Source: Oscillospiraceae bacterium (GTDB lineage Bacteria; Bacillota; Clostridia; Oscillospirales; Oscillospiraceae). From it: a stretch of 61,012 bases of DNA. Location of the stretch: the NCBI GenBank assembly GCA_022800525.1, contig JAAWQM010000011.1, positions 1 to 61,012 on the forward strand, given 5' to 3'. This document shows positions 16,340 to 25,831 of this stretch, in pieces; within the stretch, counting starts at the first letter, position 1; each line of letters begins with the position of its first letter. The translations under genes were made by a program, and so were the position numbers. The notes below the pieces were generated by a model, which worked only from the letters and a program-made list of their open reading frames with translations, had not been told where the DNA came from and searched no databases.

Positions 16340-16555
16340 ATGGAAACGATCACCATTACCACCGAATTTATCCGGCTCCAGGATCTCATGAAGCTGGCAA
16401 ACCTGGCGTCCTCCGGAGGGGAAGCCAAAATGCTCATTCAGGACGGACAGGTGACTGTCAACGGTGAGATCTGCCTGCAGCGGGGAAAGAAGCTGCGCCC
16501 CGGCGACGTGGTCTGTTTTGACGGGCGGACCTGCACGGCTGCCTATGCGTCTTGA
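16340..16555 (+). CDS. yaaA: YaaA, S4-domain RNA-binding protein
   Basis: A 71-residue protein that is almost entirely one S4 RNA-binding domain (IRLQDLMKLANLASSGGEAKMLI...VNGE...RGKKLRPGD). This small S4 protein is conserved between dnaN and recF in firmicutes and has been linked to ribosome assembly. Its end overlaps recF by 11 bp. Confidence 0.93.
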   Translation: METITITTEFIRLQDLMKLANLASSGGEAKMLIQDGQVTVNGEICLQRGKKLRPGDVVCFDGRTCTAAYAS

Positions 16556-17657
16556 TCATCTCACGCTGGAGACCTTCCGGAACTACAGCCGCCAGGAGGT
16601 CTCCTTCGATCCGGTGTGCAACGTCATCTGCGGAGAGAACGCCCAGGGGAAAACCAACCTGCTGGAGGCTATGGTCTGTCTGTCCACGGGAAAGTCCAAC
16701 CGCACCCGGTCCGACCGGGAGCTGATTCAATTCGACGCCGAGGGCTTCCAAATACAGGGGGAGATCTTTTCTCGGGACCGGGAGTTCAGTAGCCGCATTG
16801 AGGTAGGATACGGCAGAAAAAAGAAAATCACGGTCAATCAAGTGCCCGCAAAAGTGGCGTCCGACCTCAGCAGCGTGCTGAACACAGTGTTCTTCTGTCC
16901 GGAGGACCTGCAGCTTATCAAAGAGGGGGCGGCCGCCCGGCGGAAATTTCTGGACACATCCCTTTGCCAGCTGCGCCCACGGTACGCCGCCGCCCTGACG
17001 GAATACCAGCGGCTCCATGAGCACAAGACCCGCATCCTGCGGGACTGCGCCGACCGCCCGGACCTGATTGCCACCCTGCCGGACTTTAACCTGCGTATGG
17101 CGGAGACGGGGGCTGTCCTGATCCACTACCGGTCGCGGTTTGTGAAGCTGCTTTCCTATTACGCGGCGGCGGCTCACAGCGAATGCTCCGGCGGACAGGA
17201 GGAGCTGTCCATCCAGTACAAGACGGTGAAGACGGTCAGCGACCCCTTTGGAGACCACAGAATGCTGGTCATGCAGCTGCTGGAGCACCAGCGGGAGCAC
17301 CACTACGCCGAGGTCTCCAGCCGCCAGTGTCTGTCCGGTCCCCACAAGGACGATCTGGAGGTGATGCTCAACGGCGTCAGCGCCCGTTCCTTCGCCTCCC
17401 AGGGACAGACCCGGACCGCCGCGCTGGCGATGAAGCTGGCGGCGCGGGAGATTCACAAGGAGATTATCGGGGAATATCCCCTTCTTCTGCTGGACGATGT
17501 GCTCAGTGAGCTGGACCCCAAGCGGCAGGAGTATGTTCTAAACCGCCTGGGGAATGGTCAGGTGTTCATCACCTGCTGCGAGGAGGACCGGCTGTACGCG
17601 CTCCTCAGCGGAAAAATCTTCCGGGTGAGCGGCGGCGTTGTGAAGGAACAGCGCTGA
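16545..17657 (+). CDS. recF: DNA replication and repair protein RecF
   Basis: A 370-residue SMC-like ATPase. Its N-terminus MRLDHLTLETFRNY is followed by the Walker A CGENAQGKTN, and the C-terminal Walker B reads LLLLDDVLSELD. RecF helps load RecA at gaps with RecO and RecR. The chosen ATG at 16545 lies inside the end of yaaA and gives the standard N-terminus. Confidence 0.97.
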   Translation: MRLDHLTLETFRNYSRQEVSFDPVCNVICGENAQGKTNLLEAMVCLSTGKSNRTRSDRELIQFDAEGFQIQGEIFSRDREFSSRIEVGYGRKKKITVNQVPAKVASDLSSVLNTVFFCPEDLQLIKEGAAARRKFLDTSLCQLRPRYAAALTEYQRLHEHKTRILRDCADRPDLIATLPDFNLRMAETGAVLIHYRSRFVKLLSYYAAAAHSECSGGQEELSIQYKTVKTVSDPFGDHRMLVMQLLEHQREHHYAEVSSRQCLSGPHKDDLEVMLNGVSARSFASQGQTRTAALAMKLAAREIHKEIIGEYPLLLLDDVLSELDPKRQEYVLNRLGNGQVFITCCEEDRLYALLSGKIFRVSGGVVKEQR

Positions 17658-17673
17658 CAGGAGGAAGAGGAGG

Positions 17674-17943
17674 ATGTATCTTCATCTCGGAAGCAACATC
17701 GCCGTCCCAACGGACGACATCATTGGAATATTTGATCTGGACAACGCCTCCACCGCCCGGGATACCAGAAGGCTCCTGCGGGCAGCGGAGGAGGAGGGCA
17801 TGGTCACAGCCGTCAGCGGCGATCTGCCGAAGTCCCTTATTGTCTGCTGCCCGCAGGGAAGCTGGCAGCGGGTTTATATATCGCCGCTGGCGCCGGCTAC
17901 GCTGGTCGGGCGGCTGGAATCCATCAGGTCCCTGCTTCTGTAG
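17674..17943 (+). CDS. remB: DUF370 protein, RemB/YaaB-like
   Basis: An 89-residue protein opening MYLHLGSNIAVPTDDIIGIFDLDNA, matching the extracellular-matrix-regulator B/YaaB (DUF370) family that lies between recF and gyrB in Bacillus. RemA-type relatives bind DNA as multimers; the function of the YaaB branch is unclear. A GGAGG site precedes the ATG. Confidence 0.9.
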   Translation: MYLHLGSNIAVPTDDIIGIFDLDNASTARDTRRLLRAAEEEGMVTAVSGDLPKSLIVCCPQGSWQRVYISPLAPATLVGRLESIRSLLL

Positions 17944-18004
17944 AGGCGGGCCTGAACTTTGCTGTACACAAACCAAGCGTTCCCTTAGAAAGCGAGGATA
18001 ACCT

Positions 18005-19957
18005 ATGCCTGTAACAAATGAACAAACTGAAATGAACGTCACCCAGGTGGAGCACGCCTACGGCGGCAGCGAAATCCAGGTCCTGGAGGGCCTGGAGGCC
18101 GTGCGCAAGCGTCCCGGCATGTATATCGGCTCCACCAGCGAGTCCGGTCTGCACCATCTGGTGTATGAAATCGTGGACAACTCCATCGACGAGGCCCTGG
18201 CGGGCTTCTGTGATGAGATCACCGTCACCATCAACGAGGGCGACACCATCACTGTCACCGACAACGGACGCGGCATCCCGGTGGACATCCAGCCCCAGAC
18301 GGGCCTGCCCGCTTTGGAGGTGGTCTTTACCGTCCTCCACGCCGGCGGCAAGTTTGGCGGTGGCGGCTACAAGGTGTCCGGCGGACTCCATGGCGTGGGC
18401 GCCAGCGTGGTCAACGCCCTCAGCGAGTGGCTGGAGGTCCAGGTCCACAAGGACGGGCAGATTTACGAAATGAAGTTCTCCCGGGGCGATATCACCCAGC
18501 ATATGAAGATTGTTGGGACTACCGACAGGACTGGTACCATTGTGACCTTCAAGCCGGACCCGGAGATGTTCGACGTTACCGCCTACAGCTATGAGACCAT
18601 CCACACCCGCATGCAGCAGGAGGCGTTTCTGAACGCCGGTCTGAAAATTTCCACCTTCGACAAGCGGGAGGGCCAGGAGTCGTCCGACTCCATGCGCTAT
18701 GAGGGCGGCATCCGGGAGTATGTGACGTGGCTGAATCAGAACAAGGCCCCGGTCCATGAGGACGTCATCTATATGCGGGGCATGAAGGACGACTCCTTCG
18801 TTGAGATTGCCATGCAGTATAACGACGGCTACAGCGAGACGATAGTCTCCTTTGCCAACGACGTGCGAACGCCGGAGGGCGGAATGCACGAGGAGGGCTT
18901 CAAGCGGTCTCTGACCACCGTGCTCAACGCCTACGGCAGGAAGAACAATATCATCAAGGGTGATGACAAGGTCTCCGGCGAGGACTGCCGGGAGGGGATT
19001 ACCTGTGTGATCTCCGTCAAGCTTACCGAGGCCCAGTTCGAGGGCCAGACCAAGGCCAAGCTTGGCAACGCATCCATCCGCACCCTGACCGCGGCTGTGG
19101 TCAGCGAAAGGCTGGAGGAGTACCTGGAGGAGAACCCGAAAACCGCCCGTCTGATTCTGGACAAGGCTATGATGGCCAACCGCGCCCGTGAGGCCGCCCG
19201 GAAGGCCAAGGAGTCCGTGCGCCGCAAGAGCGCCCTGGAGTCCGGCCAGATGCCAGACAAGCTCCAGGACTGCAACGAGCGGGACCCGTCCCTGTGCGAG
19301 CTCTATATTGTAGAGGGCGACTCCGCCGCAGGCTCCGCCATCCAGGGCCGGGACAGCCGGTTCCAGGCCATCCTCGCCATGTGGGGAAAGATGCTGAACG
19401 TGGAGAAGGCCAGGGCGGACAAGATTTATGGCAATGACAAGCTGTATCCTTTGGTGCTGGGCCTTGGCGCGGGCATCGGGGAGGAATTCAATATCGACAA
19501 GCTCCGTTATCACAAAATCATTATCATGTCCGATGCCGATGTGGACGGCGCGCACATCCGGACGCTGCTGCTGACCTTCTTCTTCCGCTATATGCGGCCG
19601 CTGATTGAAAAGGGGTATGTCTATTCCGCCGTGCCGCCGCTCTATAAGCTGACCCGGGGCAAGACCCAGCGGGTGGCCTACACCGACCCGGAGCGGGACG
19701 CTATTTCTGCGGAAATGCGGGGAGACAATCCCAACGTGAAAATTGAAATCAACCGCTTCAAGGGCCTGGGCGAGATGGACCCCCATGAGCTGTGGGAGAC
19801 CACTATGGACCCGGAACGCCGCACCCTGCGCCGGATTACGCTGGAGGACGCGGTGGCGGCGGATCAGGTGTTTACGATCCTCATGGGCGAGGAAGTGGAG
19901 CCCCGCAAGGAGTGGATCGAGCGCAACGCGAAATACGCGGTCAATCTGGATTACTGA
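18005..19957 (+). CDS. gyrB: DNA gyrase subunit B
   Basis: A 650-residue type II topoisomerase ATPase subunit. The GHKL ATP site includes [21 protein letters not shown] and the lid [12 protein letters not shown]. The TOPRIM part has EGDSAAGSA and the metal-binding DADVDGAHI. The C-terminal GyrB motif with FKGLGEM is complete. It pairs with gyrA 14 nt downstream; together they introduce negative supercoils. Confidence 0.99.
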   Translation: MPVTNEQTEMNVTQVEHAYGGSEIQVLEGLEAVRKRPGMYIGSTSESGLHHLVYEIVDNSIDEALAGFCDEITVTINEGDTITVTDNGRGIPVDIQPQTGLPALEVVFTVLHAGGKFGGGGYKVSGGLHGVGASVVNALSEWLEVQVHKDGQIYEMKFSRGDITQHMKIVGTTDRTGTIVTFKPDPEMFDVTAYSYETIHTRMQQEAFLNAGLKISTFDKREGQESSDSMRYEGGIREYVTWLNQNKAPVHEDVIYMRGMKDDSFVEIAMQYNDGYSETIVSFANDVRTPEGGMHEEGFKRSLTTVLNAYGRKNNIIKGDDKVSGEDCREGITCVISVKLTEAQFEGQTKAKLGNASIRTLTAAVVSERLEEYLEENPKTARLILDKAMMANRAREAARKAKESVRRKSALESGQMPDKLQDCNERDPSLCELYIVEGDSAAGSAIQGRDSRFQAILAMWGKMLNVEKARADKIYGNDKLYPLVLGLGAGIGEEFNIDKLRYHKIIIMSDADVDGAHIRTLLLTFFFRYMRPLIEKGYVYSAVPPLYKLTRGKTQRVAYTDPERDAISAEMRGDNPNVKIEINRFKGLGEMDPHELWETTMDPERRTLRRITLEDAVAADQVFTILMGEEVEPRKEWIERNAKYAVNLDY

Positions 19958-19971
19958 GGAGGTGACGCGGT

Positions 19972-22458
19972 ATGGCACATAACAGAGACTACAAACCGGA
20001 AGACATCGCTTTCCCCAATCAGATCATCACCGAGTCCGAGCTGGTTGGCGAGATGGAGGAGAGCTACAAGCAGTACGCCATGAGCGTCATCGTGGGACGC
20101 GCCCTGCCGGACGTGCGGGACGGCCTCAAGCCGGTCCACCGGCGCATCCTTTACGCCATGTACGAGGACAACCTGACCAGCGACAAGCCCTTCAAGAAGT
20201 CCGCTACCTGCGTGGGCGACGTGCTGGGCCGCTACCACCCCCACGGCGACAGCTCCGTCTATGACGCTATGGTCCGTCTGGCGCAGAATTTCTCCATGCG
20301 GTACATGCTGGTGGACGGACACGGGAACTTCGGCAGCGTGGATGGGGATCCCCCGGCGGCTTACCGTTACACGGAGGCCAGGCTGTCCAAAATTTCCAAT
20401 GAGATGCTGCGGGATATCGACAAGGAAACCGTCGATTGGGACCCCAATTTCGACGAGTCCCGCCAGGAGCCCCGTGTCATGCCCAGCCGTTTCCCAAATC
20501 TGCTGGTGAACGGCTCCAGCGGCATCGCCGTCGGTATGGCCACCAATATCCCGCCCCACAACCTGCGGGAGGTCATCAATGCGGTAATCTGCGTGCTGGA
20601 CAACCCTGACACTGACCTCAACGACCTGATGGAGCATGTCAAGGGGCCGGATTTCCCAACAAGAGGTATTATCATGGGCCGCTCCGGTATCCGTGCCGCC
20701 TATGCCACCGGGCGGGGCAAGATTGTATTGCGCGCCCGGACGGAGTTTGAGGAGTTCGGCCAGAACCGTACCCGGATTATTGTTACAGAGCTGCCTTATC
20801 AGGTCAACAAGCGGCAGATGATCAAGAACATTGCTGAACAGGTGAAGGACAAGCGTCTGGAGGGCATCAGCGACCTGCGGGACGAGACTGACCGCAACGG
20901 TATGCGGGTGGTTATCGAGCTCAAGCGGGACGCCAATCCCCAGGTGGTGCTGAACAAGCTGTTCAAGCAGACCGCCATGCAGACCAATTTCTCCATTATC
21001 ATGCTGGCCCTGGTGGACAACCAGAAGCAGCCGAAAATACTCTCTCTGCGCAGTATTCTGGATGAGTACATCGCGTTCCAGGAGCAGGTCATTGTCCGCC
21101 GTACCCGGTACGACCTGCGCAAGGCCCAGGAACGGGCGCACCTGTTGGAGGGCCTGCTCATCGCCCAGGACAACATCGACGAGGTCATTCAGATCATCCG
21201 CTCCAGCTACAACGACGCCAAGGACCGGCTGATGGAACGCTTCGGGCTGGACGACGTCCAGGCCCAGGCCATCTGCGATATGCGCCTGATTTCCCTCCAG
21301 GGACTGAACCGGGAGAAGCTGGAGGCGGAGTACAAGGAGCTGGAGGAGAAGATCAGCTACTTCAACCAGCTTCTTTCCAGCGAGGAAATGCTGAAGGGCG
21401 TTCTCAAGGACGAGCTGACAGTCATCCGTGACAAGTACGGCGATGACCGCATCACCGAGATTCAGGACGTGGAGGACGAAATTGACATTGAGGACCTGAT
21501 TGAGGAGGAGCAGTGCGTCTACACCCTCACCGAGGGCGGATATATCAAACGCACGCCCGCCAGCGAGTACCGCCTCCAGGCCAAGGGCGGCAAGGGCAAC
21601 AAGTCCATGTCAACCAAGGAGGAGGACTGCGTGAACACGGTGTTCACCGCATCCACCCATGACTATATCCTGTTCTTTACAAACATGGGACGGGTCTACC
21701 GCCGCAAGGGATACCAGATCCCCGCCTCCGGCAAGACCGCCAAGGGTACAAGTCTGGTCAACATCCTGCCTGTGGAACAGGGCGAGCGGGTCAGCGCCAT
21801 GATTAACACCGACGACATCTCCACTGGCGAACGGTTCCTGGTCATGGTCACGCGCAACGGCACCGTCAAGCGCCTCCCCGGCGAGTCCCTGCGGAACCTG
21901 CGCAGCAACGGAATCCGGGCTATTACTCTGGACGAGGGAGACGAGCTGATTTCTGTCCGGGAGACCAACGGAAGCATGAAGGTACTGATTGCCACCCACG
22001 ATGGCTCCGCCCTCTGCTTCGATGAAAACGATGTCCGGCCCACCGGACGGGGTTCCATGGGCGTGCGCGGCATCCGCCTGCGGGAGGGAGATTATGTGGT
22101 TGGCGCGGGACGGGCCATTCCCGGCAAAAATGTGCTGACTATCACGGAAAAGGGATACGGCAAGCAGACTCCGGTGGAGGAGTACCGCATCACTGCCCGG
22201 GGCGGCCTTGGTATCAAGAATTACGGCCTGACGGAAAAGACCGGAAATGTGGTCGGAATCAAGGTGGTGGACGGCAGCGAGGATCTGATGGTCCTGACCG
22301 AAAAGGGAATACTGCTGCGCACCGCCGTGGATACCATCAAGACCTGCGGACGGTCCACGCAGGGCGTTATCGTCATGCGCTTCAAGGAGGAGGACGATAA
22401 GGTCATCTCCATCGCCCTGGCGGAGCGTGAGCCGGAAGAGGAGACGGAACAGGAGTAA
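19972..22458 (+). CDS. gyrA: DNA gyrase subunit A
   Basis: An 828-residue subunit with the catalytic tyrosine at 133 ([11 protein letters not shown]), a complete breakage-reunion domain and six-bladed C-terminal wrapping domain with GyrA-box-like segments (QAKGGKGN near 543-550). The quinolone region reads [10 protein letters not shown], with Ser94 and Asp98 at the positions of E. coli Ser83 and Asp87, the usual sensitive-type residues. A strong GAGGAGGTG site precedes the ATG. Confidence 0.99.
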   Translation: MAHNRDYKPEDIAFPNQIITESELVGEMEESYKQYAMSVIVGRALPDVRDGLKPVHRRILYAMYEDNLTSDKPFKKSATCVGDVLGRYHPHGDSSVYDAMVRLAQNFSMRYMLVDGHGNFGSVDGDPPAAYRYTEARLSKISNEMLRDIDKETVDWDPNFDESRQEPRVMPSRFPNLLVNGSSGIAVGMATNIPPHNLREVINAVICVLDNPDTDLNDLMEHVKGPDFPTRGIIMGRSGIRAAYATGRGKIVLRARTEFEEFGQNRTRIIVTELPYQVNKRQMIKNIAEQVKDKRLEGISDLRDETDRNGMRVVIELKRDANPQVVLNKLFKQTAMQTNFSIIMLALVDNQKQPKILSLRSILDEYIAFQEQVIVRRTRYDLRKAQERAHLLEGLLIAQDNIDEVIQIIRSSYNDAKDRLMERFGLDDVQAQAICDMRLISLQGLNREKLEAEYKELEEKISYFNQLLSSEEMLKGVLKDELTVIRDKYGDDRITEIQDVEDEIDIEDLIEEEQCVYTLTEGGYIKRTPASEYRLQAKGGKGNKSMSTKEEDCVNTVFTASTHDYILFFTNMGRVYRRKGYQIPASGKTAKGTSLVNILPVEQGERVSAMINTDDISTGERFLVMVTRNGTVKRLPGESLRNLRSNGIRAITLDEGDELISVRETNGSMKVLIATHDGSALCFDENDVRPTGRGSMGVRGIRLREGDYVVGAGRAIPGKNVLTITEKGYGKQTPVEEYRITARGGLGIKNYGLTEKTGNVVGIKVVDGSEDLMVLTEKGILLRTAVDTIKTCGRSTQGVIVMRFKEEDDKVISIALAEREPEEETEQE

Positions 22459-22463
22459 AGGAT

Positions 22464-22745
22464 ATGGCTGGTTCGCTCATTTCTAACTTCATGATGTTTC
22501 TGCCGCAGCAGACACAATGGTTTTGTATAATTGGCCTGGCTATCTTCGTTTTTGGAATCTTTATCCCTTATGAGGAACACAAGAAGAAAAAGAAGCAAAA
22601 ACAGAAAAACAGTCCCCAAAAGAAGGTGCAGGTGAGACATACCCGGCCTGCGGCGGACCAGACGAAGCTGGAACAGCTGAAGGCGCTGAGGCAGGCCGGA
22701 CTGCTCTCCGAGGAGGAGTACCAGGAGAAAAAGAGGGAGCTGTGA
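22464..22745 (+). CDS. Small membrane protein with C-terminal SHOCT motif
   Basis: A 93-residue protein with one hydrophobic segment (about residues 18-36), a very lysine-rich stretch, and a C-terminal SHOCT motif (LEQLKALRQAGLLSEEEYQEKKREL, residues 69-93 in outline). SHOCT motifs occur at the ends of many unrelated membrane proteins. AGGAG from the end of gyrA lies 7 nt before its ATG, so it is coupled to gyrA. Confidence 0.75.
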   Translation: MAGSLISNFMMFLPQQTQWFCIIGLAIFVFGIFIPYEEHKKKKKQKQKNSPQKKVQVRHTRPAADQTKLEQLKALRQAGLLSEEEYQEKKREL

Positions 22746-22750
22746 CGGAT

Positions 22751-23566
22751 ATGAAGTATATGACATTCAATTCCTCATGCTCCTATGCGGGACTGGCGAA
22801 TCTTCTCTCCTTCTATGGCGTCGATACGGAAGACCGGGAGATTGCCATGCAAATGAGGCTGCCCTATCTTTTCGACCGCGAGGATGGGAGCTATCTCGCC
22901 GGCCCGATGCTTCAGGGAGCGAGATGGTTTAATCTGTATCTGCGGCTGCTTGGATTTTCCCTTTCCGAGCGCCAGATGGGCAGGGAGGAGTTCTGTACCA
23001 GTTTTCAGGCGGGCTCTCCGGTCATGCTGGGGCTCCGGTTCTCGCCGAAGAGTAAGCATGCGGTGATCTTTACTGATTGGCGGGATGGAAAATACAAGTT
23101 TCTCAATAACAAGAGGAAGGATTCTCCAGAGCCGGAGACCTTGTGTCTGACGGAGAAGGAACTCCTTGAACGCTTGGACGAAACTGTGGTGGTGGGACAG
23201 TTGGAGAGGATGGAGCCCGCCCGGATTGATTACCGTCCCGATCTGGAAAAATCGGTCCGAACTCTGCAAAGTCTGATGTTGGAGATTGTTGACTTCTGTA
23301 TAACCGGACAGTCTATTTTTGCGCTGCAAAAGGCGAGAGACGATCTGTTTCGTCCGATTCTGGTGGATGGCGTGACAATGCTGGAGCTTCTTGGGAATGC
23401 AGAGGCGGAGATGATTGGGATGCTGAAGACGGTGAGAACGCAGTTTCTGGACGTAATCAGGGCGGGACACTCCGAACGCCTGGAGGATGCACTGGATATG
23501 CCAAAGCTGATTGGCCCTATGGCATATTATGAGCATTTGATCACCGAACGTATCAAATTGGAATAG
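22751..23566 (+). CDS. Unknown protein with C39-peptidase-like N-terminus
   Basis: About 271 residues. The first 120 resemble the C39-like/BtrH-type papain fold: an early cysteine in SSCSYAGLANLL, and a later HAVIFTDWRDGKYKFLNN segment giving a Cys-His-Asp/Asn arrangement. The remaining 150 residues are helical. I could not assign a named family. I use the ATG at 22751, which is 11 nt from a GGGAG site; a GTG at 22742 overlaps the previous stop but lies only 2 nt from that site. Confidence 0.6.
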   Translation: MKYMTFNSSCSYAGLANLLSFYGVDTEDREIAMQMRLPYLFDREDGSYLAGPMLQGARWFNLYLRLLGFSLSERQMGREEFCTSFQAGSPVMLGLRFSPKSKHAVIFTDWRDGKYKFLNNKRKDSPEPETLCLTEKELLERLDETVVVGQLERMEPARIDYRPDLEKSVRTLQSLMLEIVDFCITGQSIFALQKARDDLFRPILVDGVTMLELLGNAEAEMIGMLKTVRTQFLDVIRAGHSERLEDALDMPKLIGPMAYYEHLITERIKLE

Positions 23567-23574
23567 GATAACAT

Positions 23575-24012
23575 ATGAAAACTGTAACCATCTATACCGA
23601 CGGTGCCTGCTCAGGCAACCCCGGTCCCGGCGGCTGGGGGGCTATCCTGCAATACGGTTCCCATACCAAGGAGCTGTCCGGCGGCGAGCGGAACACCACC
23701 AATAACCGTATGGAGCTGACCGGAGTCATTCGCGCCTTACAGATGCTGAAGGAGCCCTGCGTTGTGGACCTGTACTCCGACAGCAAGTATGTCATTGACG
23801 CCCTGGAGAAGGGCTGGGCCAGGGGGTGGCGGGCCAGAGGCTGGGTCAAGGGCGACAAAAAGCCTGCGCTGAACCCGGACCTCTGGGCGGTGCTGCTGGA
23901 CCTGTGCGAAACCCATCAGGTACGGACCCACTGGGTCAAGGGCCACGCTGAAAATCCCTACAACAACCGCTGCGACGAGCTGGCGGTGGGGGAGTGGCAG
24001 AAGCTGAAATAG
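23575..24012 (+). CDS. rnhA: Ribonuclease HI
   Basis: A 145-residue type 1 RNase H that cleaves RNA in RNA-DNA hybrids. Active-site residues are present in order: Asp9 in [16 protein letters not shown], Glu48 in NRMEL, Asp69 in LYSDSKYV, and the late His/Asp in [18 protein letters not shown]. Length matches the E. coli type. It follows the C39-like gene by 8 nt and is closed by a terminator. Confidence 0.97.
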   Translation: MKTVTIYTDGACSGNPGPGGWGAILQYGSHTKELSGGERNTTNNRMELTGVIRALQMLKEPCVVDLYSDSKYVIDALEKGWARGWRARGWVKGDKKPALNPDLWAVLLDLCETHQVRTHWVKGHAENPYNNRCDELAVGEWQKLK

Positions 24013-24017
24013 ACGGA

Positions 24018-24053
24018 CAACGCCCCGGAGCTATTGGCTCCGGGGCGTTCTTG
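24018..24053 (+). terminator. Terminator after rnhA
   Basis: A perfect stem ACGCCCCGGAGC / GCTCCGGGGCGT around TATTG, followed by TCTTGACTGTT. The T-run is short but the stem is strong and well placed. Confidence 0.8.
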
Positions 24054-24113
24054 ACTGTTCCGCTGGATTATTTCACGTAAAGGGAAAACATTTTTGTACG
24101 GGAAAATCAATTT

Positions 24114-24142
24114 TGTAGGGGCAGATATCATCCGCCCCTACA
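24114..24142. repeat. GTAGGGGC palindromic unit
   Basis: TGTAGGGGC (24114-24122) and GCCCCTACA (24134-24142) form a perfect 9-bp inverted repeat. Similar units occur at 31636-31666, 40391-40421, 13114-13140 and near 57494 and 57568. The right arm runs into the Arc-like gene and supplies its TAG stop codon. Confidence 0.7.
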
Positions 24143-24326
24143 TGGATTCATCGTTGTCCAGATGAATTGTTCCAATTTTATCCTCAAAGGCATTAATTCG
24201 CGCTTTTATCATCTGTTCCAGTTCTTTATTCTTGGTTCTTCCGTTGTATTCAGCTATATAACCGAACTTATCAAGCAATTCCTTTGGAATACGCAGCGTG
24301 AAACGCACCATATCATTATTTGACAT
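24138..24326 (-). CDS. Arc-like ribbon-helix-helix DNA-binding protein
   Basis: About 62 residues: MSNNDMVRFTLRIPKELLDK then FGYIAEYNGRTKNKELEQMIK, the strand-helix-helix layout of the Arc/MetJ fold with R-F-T-L-R-I as the DNA-contacting strand. I chose the ATG at 24326, 7 nt after AGGAG; adjacent ATGs at 24329 and further up are alternatives. Upstream lies a set of TGAC-containing repeats that look like its operators. Its stop codon is formed by a palindromic repeat. It is divergent from a small helical protein gene. Confidence 0.75.
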   Translation of the reverse strand: MSNNDMVRFTLRIPKELLDKFGYIAEYNGRTKNKELEQMIKARINAFEDKIGTIHLDNDESM

Positions 24327-24407
24327 CATAACGCTCCTATGACTCACTATTGACATCATTATAGCGTCATGTTATTATAATGGATAAGTTTGACGTTATA
24401 ATGACGC
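24321..24407. promoter_or_regulatory. Operator-like repeats between divergent arc-like and small gene
   Basis: A 17-bp motif TGACGTTATAATGACGC (24391-24407, +) recurs with few changes on the minus strand at 24351-24369 (TGACGCTATAATGATGTC) and in shortened form at 24321-24334. The two main copies face each other, and each holds a TATAAT that could serve as the -10 box of a divergent promoter. This suits binding by the adjacent ribbon-helix-helix protein; that is inference. Confidence 0.5.
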
Positions 24408-24437
24408 AAAACTGACGTATTATTTGGAGGTTATTTT

Positions 24438-24602
24438 ATAAACAACTATCAAAAAGCATACGCTCTGCTGGTCGGAAGGATTGATGAGGCGCTGACGCTG
24501 ATGGATTCGGATGATCTTATGGAGTTCAGCCGCGTCCAGCAGATCCTGTCTGAAGCCCTGGAGGAGGCCGAGGAAATGTTTGTCGGTGACGAGAATTTCT
24601 AA
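24438..24602 (+). CDS. Small 54-residue helical protein, probable ATA start
   Basis: An open frame reads I-N-N-Y-Q-K-A-Y-A-L-L-V-G-R-I-D-E-A-L and ends G-D-E-N-F. It is acidic and almost entirely helical. GGAGG (24426-24430) lies exactly 7 nt before the ATA codon at 24438; no ATG, GTG or TTG is nearby in frame, the first ATG being 21 codons later. Either ATA initiates or the start was mutated. It resembles small accessory proteins of mobile elements, but I cannot name a family. Confidence 0.45.
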   Translation: MNNYQKAYALLVGRIDEALTLMDSDDLMEFSRVQQILSEALEEAEEMFVGDENF

Positions 24603-24721
24603 ACGTTCATAGTTTGTTTACACTGATTTCATGATTTCTTCTTAAAAGTGCTGTAATATCATAATCAGCAAAGGGGTAACACCCGATGCGATTTCTCCCT
24701 CCTAAAACACACACAACACAC

Positions 24722-24760
24722 ACCAGGAAACCCCGTCGCAAGACGGGGTTTCCTGGTGTT
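24722..24760 (+). terminator. Terminator between small gene and lrgB
   Basis: A 16-bp perfect stem ACCAGGAAACCCCGTC / GACGGGGTTTCCTGGT with GCAA loop, then GTTTTA. It closes plus-strand transcription and probably also the convergent minus-strand lrgB transcript. Confidence 0.85.
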
Positions 24761-24774
24761 TTATGACTTCCATA

Positions 24775-25473
24775 TTATCCGGCAAGATGCGCAAAGACCG
24801 GGGCCGCAAGGACCGTCAGCAGTCCGGTCACAACAATGGCCAGACTGCTGGCCGCGCCCTGGATTTCCCCCAGCTCCACCGCGCGGGAGGTCCCGGCGGC
24901 ATGGGAGGACGTACCGATTGCCAGCCCCTGGCTCAGGGGCTCCTTTACGCCGAACAGTTTCAGAAGACCCGGCGCGGCCACCGCCCCAAACAAGCCCGTC
25001 AGCATGATGGTGGCCATTGTAATGGCCGGATAGCCGCCCAGTTCCTCGCTGAGGCCCTTTCCGATGGCCGTGGTGATGGATTTGGGCAGAAGGGAAATAT
25101 ATTCCGCCGGTTCCATCTGAAACAGGCGCAGCATCAGCACACAGCCCAGCATATGGGCAAGTACTCCAGCCGCGCATCCGGCGGCCACCGCGCCGGCTTG
25201 TTTTTTCAGCAAATTAAACTGCTTGTATAGCGGAATCGCCAGACAGATGGTGGCGGGCGTCAGGAAAAATTCCAGTATGCTGCCGCCGTTTTCATAGAAT
25301 ACCTCGTAGTCCGTTCCTGTCAGCAGCAGCACAGCGCAGCAGCAGACCGTAGAGAACAGCAGCGGGTTGCACAGTTCCCTGCCTGTCTTCTTGTTAATGA
25401 CCCTGGCAAGCTGGTAGGTTGTCAGGGGAAGAAACAGGCCGAAGCTGGCGCAGGCGGTCAGCAGTTCACTCAT
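24775..25473 (-). CDS. lrgB: LrgB/CidB family membrane protein
   Basis: A 232-residue polytopic protein of the LrgB family, with the conserved SLLPKSITTAIGKGLSEELGG and the late GTSSHAAGTSRAVELGE segments. With LrgA it is thought to act in a holin/antiholin-like system or in export of small metabolites such as pyruvate or glycolate. The ATG at 25473 has AAAGGAG 7 nt upstream. It overlaps lrgA by 8 bp. Confidence 0.93.
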   Translation of the reverse strand: MSELLTACASFGLFLPLTTYQLARVINKKTGRELCNPLLFSTVCCCAVLLLTGTDYEVFYENGGSILEFFLTPATICLAIPLYKQFNLLKKQAGAVAAGCAAGVLAHMLGCVLMLRLFQMEPAEYISLLPKSITTAIGKGLSEELGGYPAITMATIMLTGLFGAVAAPGLLKLFGVKEPLSQGLAIGTSSHAAGTSRAVELGEIQGAASSLAIVVTGLLTVLAAPVFAHLAG

Positions 25474-25831
25474 GGGATCTCTCCTTTCCACCCCGCCGGA
25501 TCAGCCGCTGGGAAACCTGCCCGGTGATATACATGACGGCGATTGTGCCAATCAATCCCATGATGAGCACCGGTAAGAGCATGACCTGGATGGTGTCCAG
25601 CACAGTCAGAAAGCTGACCGACGCCGGGACCAGCAGCAGGGGCATCAGCTCCAGCAGCAGGTTGCCTGCGTCTTCAATCTGACTGAGTCTGACGGCTCCG
25701 GTCTTCAACAGGACAAAGAGCAGGAGCAGTCCGTAGATGCTGGCCGGAACCGGAAGAGGGAGCAGATATTTGACGATCTCCGCCGCAAAGGTGACGGCGG
25801 AAATTATCAATGCCTGGTGCAGATATTTCAT
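25466..25831 (-). CDS. lrgA: LrgA/CidA family holin-like protein
   Basis: A 121-residue protein with about four hydrophobic segments and the family pattern LPVPASIYGLLLLFVLL and ELMPLLLVPASVSFL. Partner of LrgB. Its start overlaps the end of the AlaX-type gene by 4 bp (ATGA), so all three genes are coupled. Confidence 0.92.
   Translation of the reverse strand: MKYLHQALIISAVTFAAEIVKYLLPLPVPASIYGLLLLFVLLKTGAVRLSQIEDAGNLLLELMPLLLVPASVSFLTVLDTIQVMLLPVLIMGLIGTIAVMYITGQVSQRLIRRGGKERSHE

Noticed and set aside
17924-19978. Long antisense frames opposite gyrB, gyrA, aspS and hisS
   Set aside because: The same antisense effect of high-GC coding; the sense products are unmistakable.
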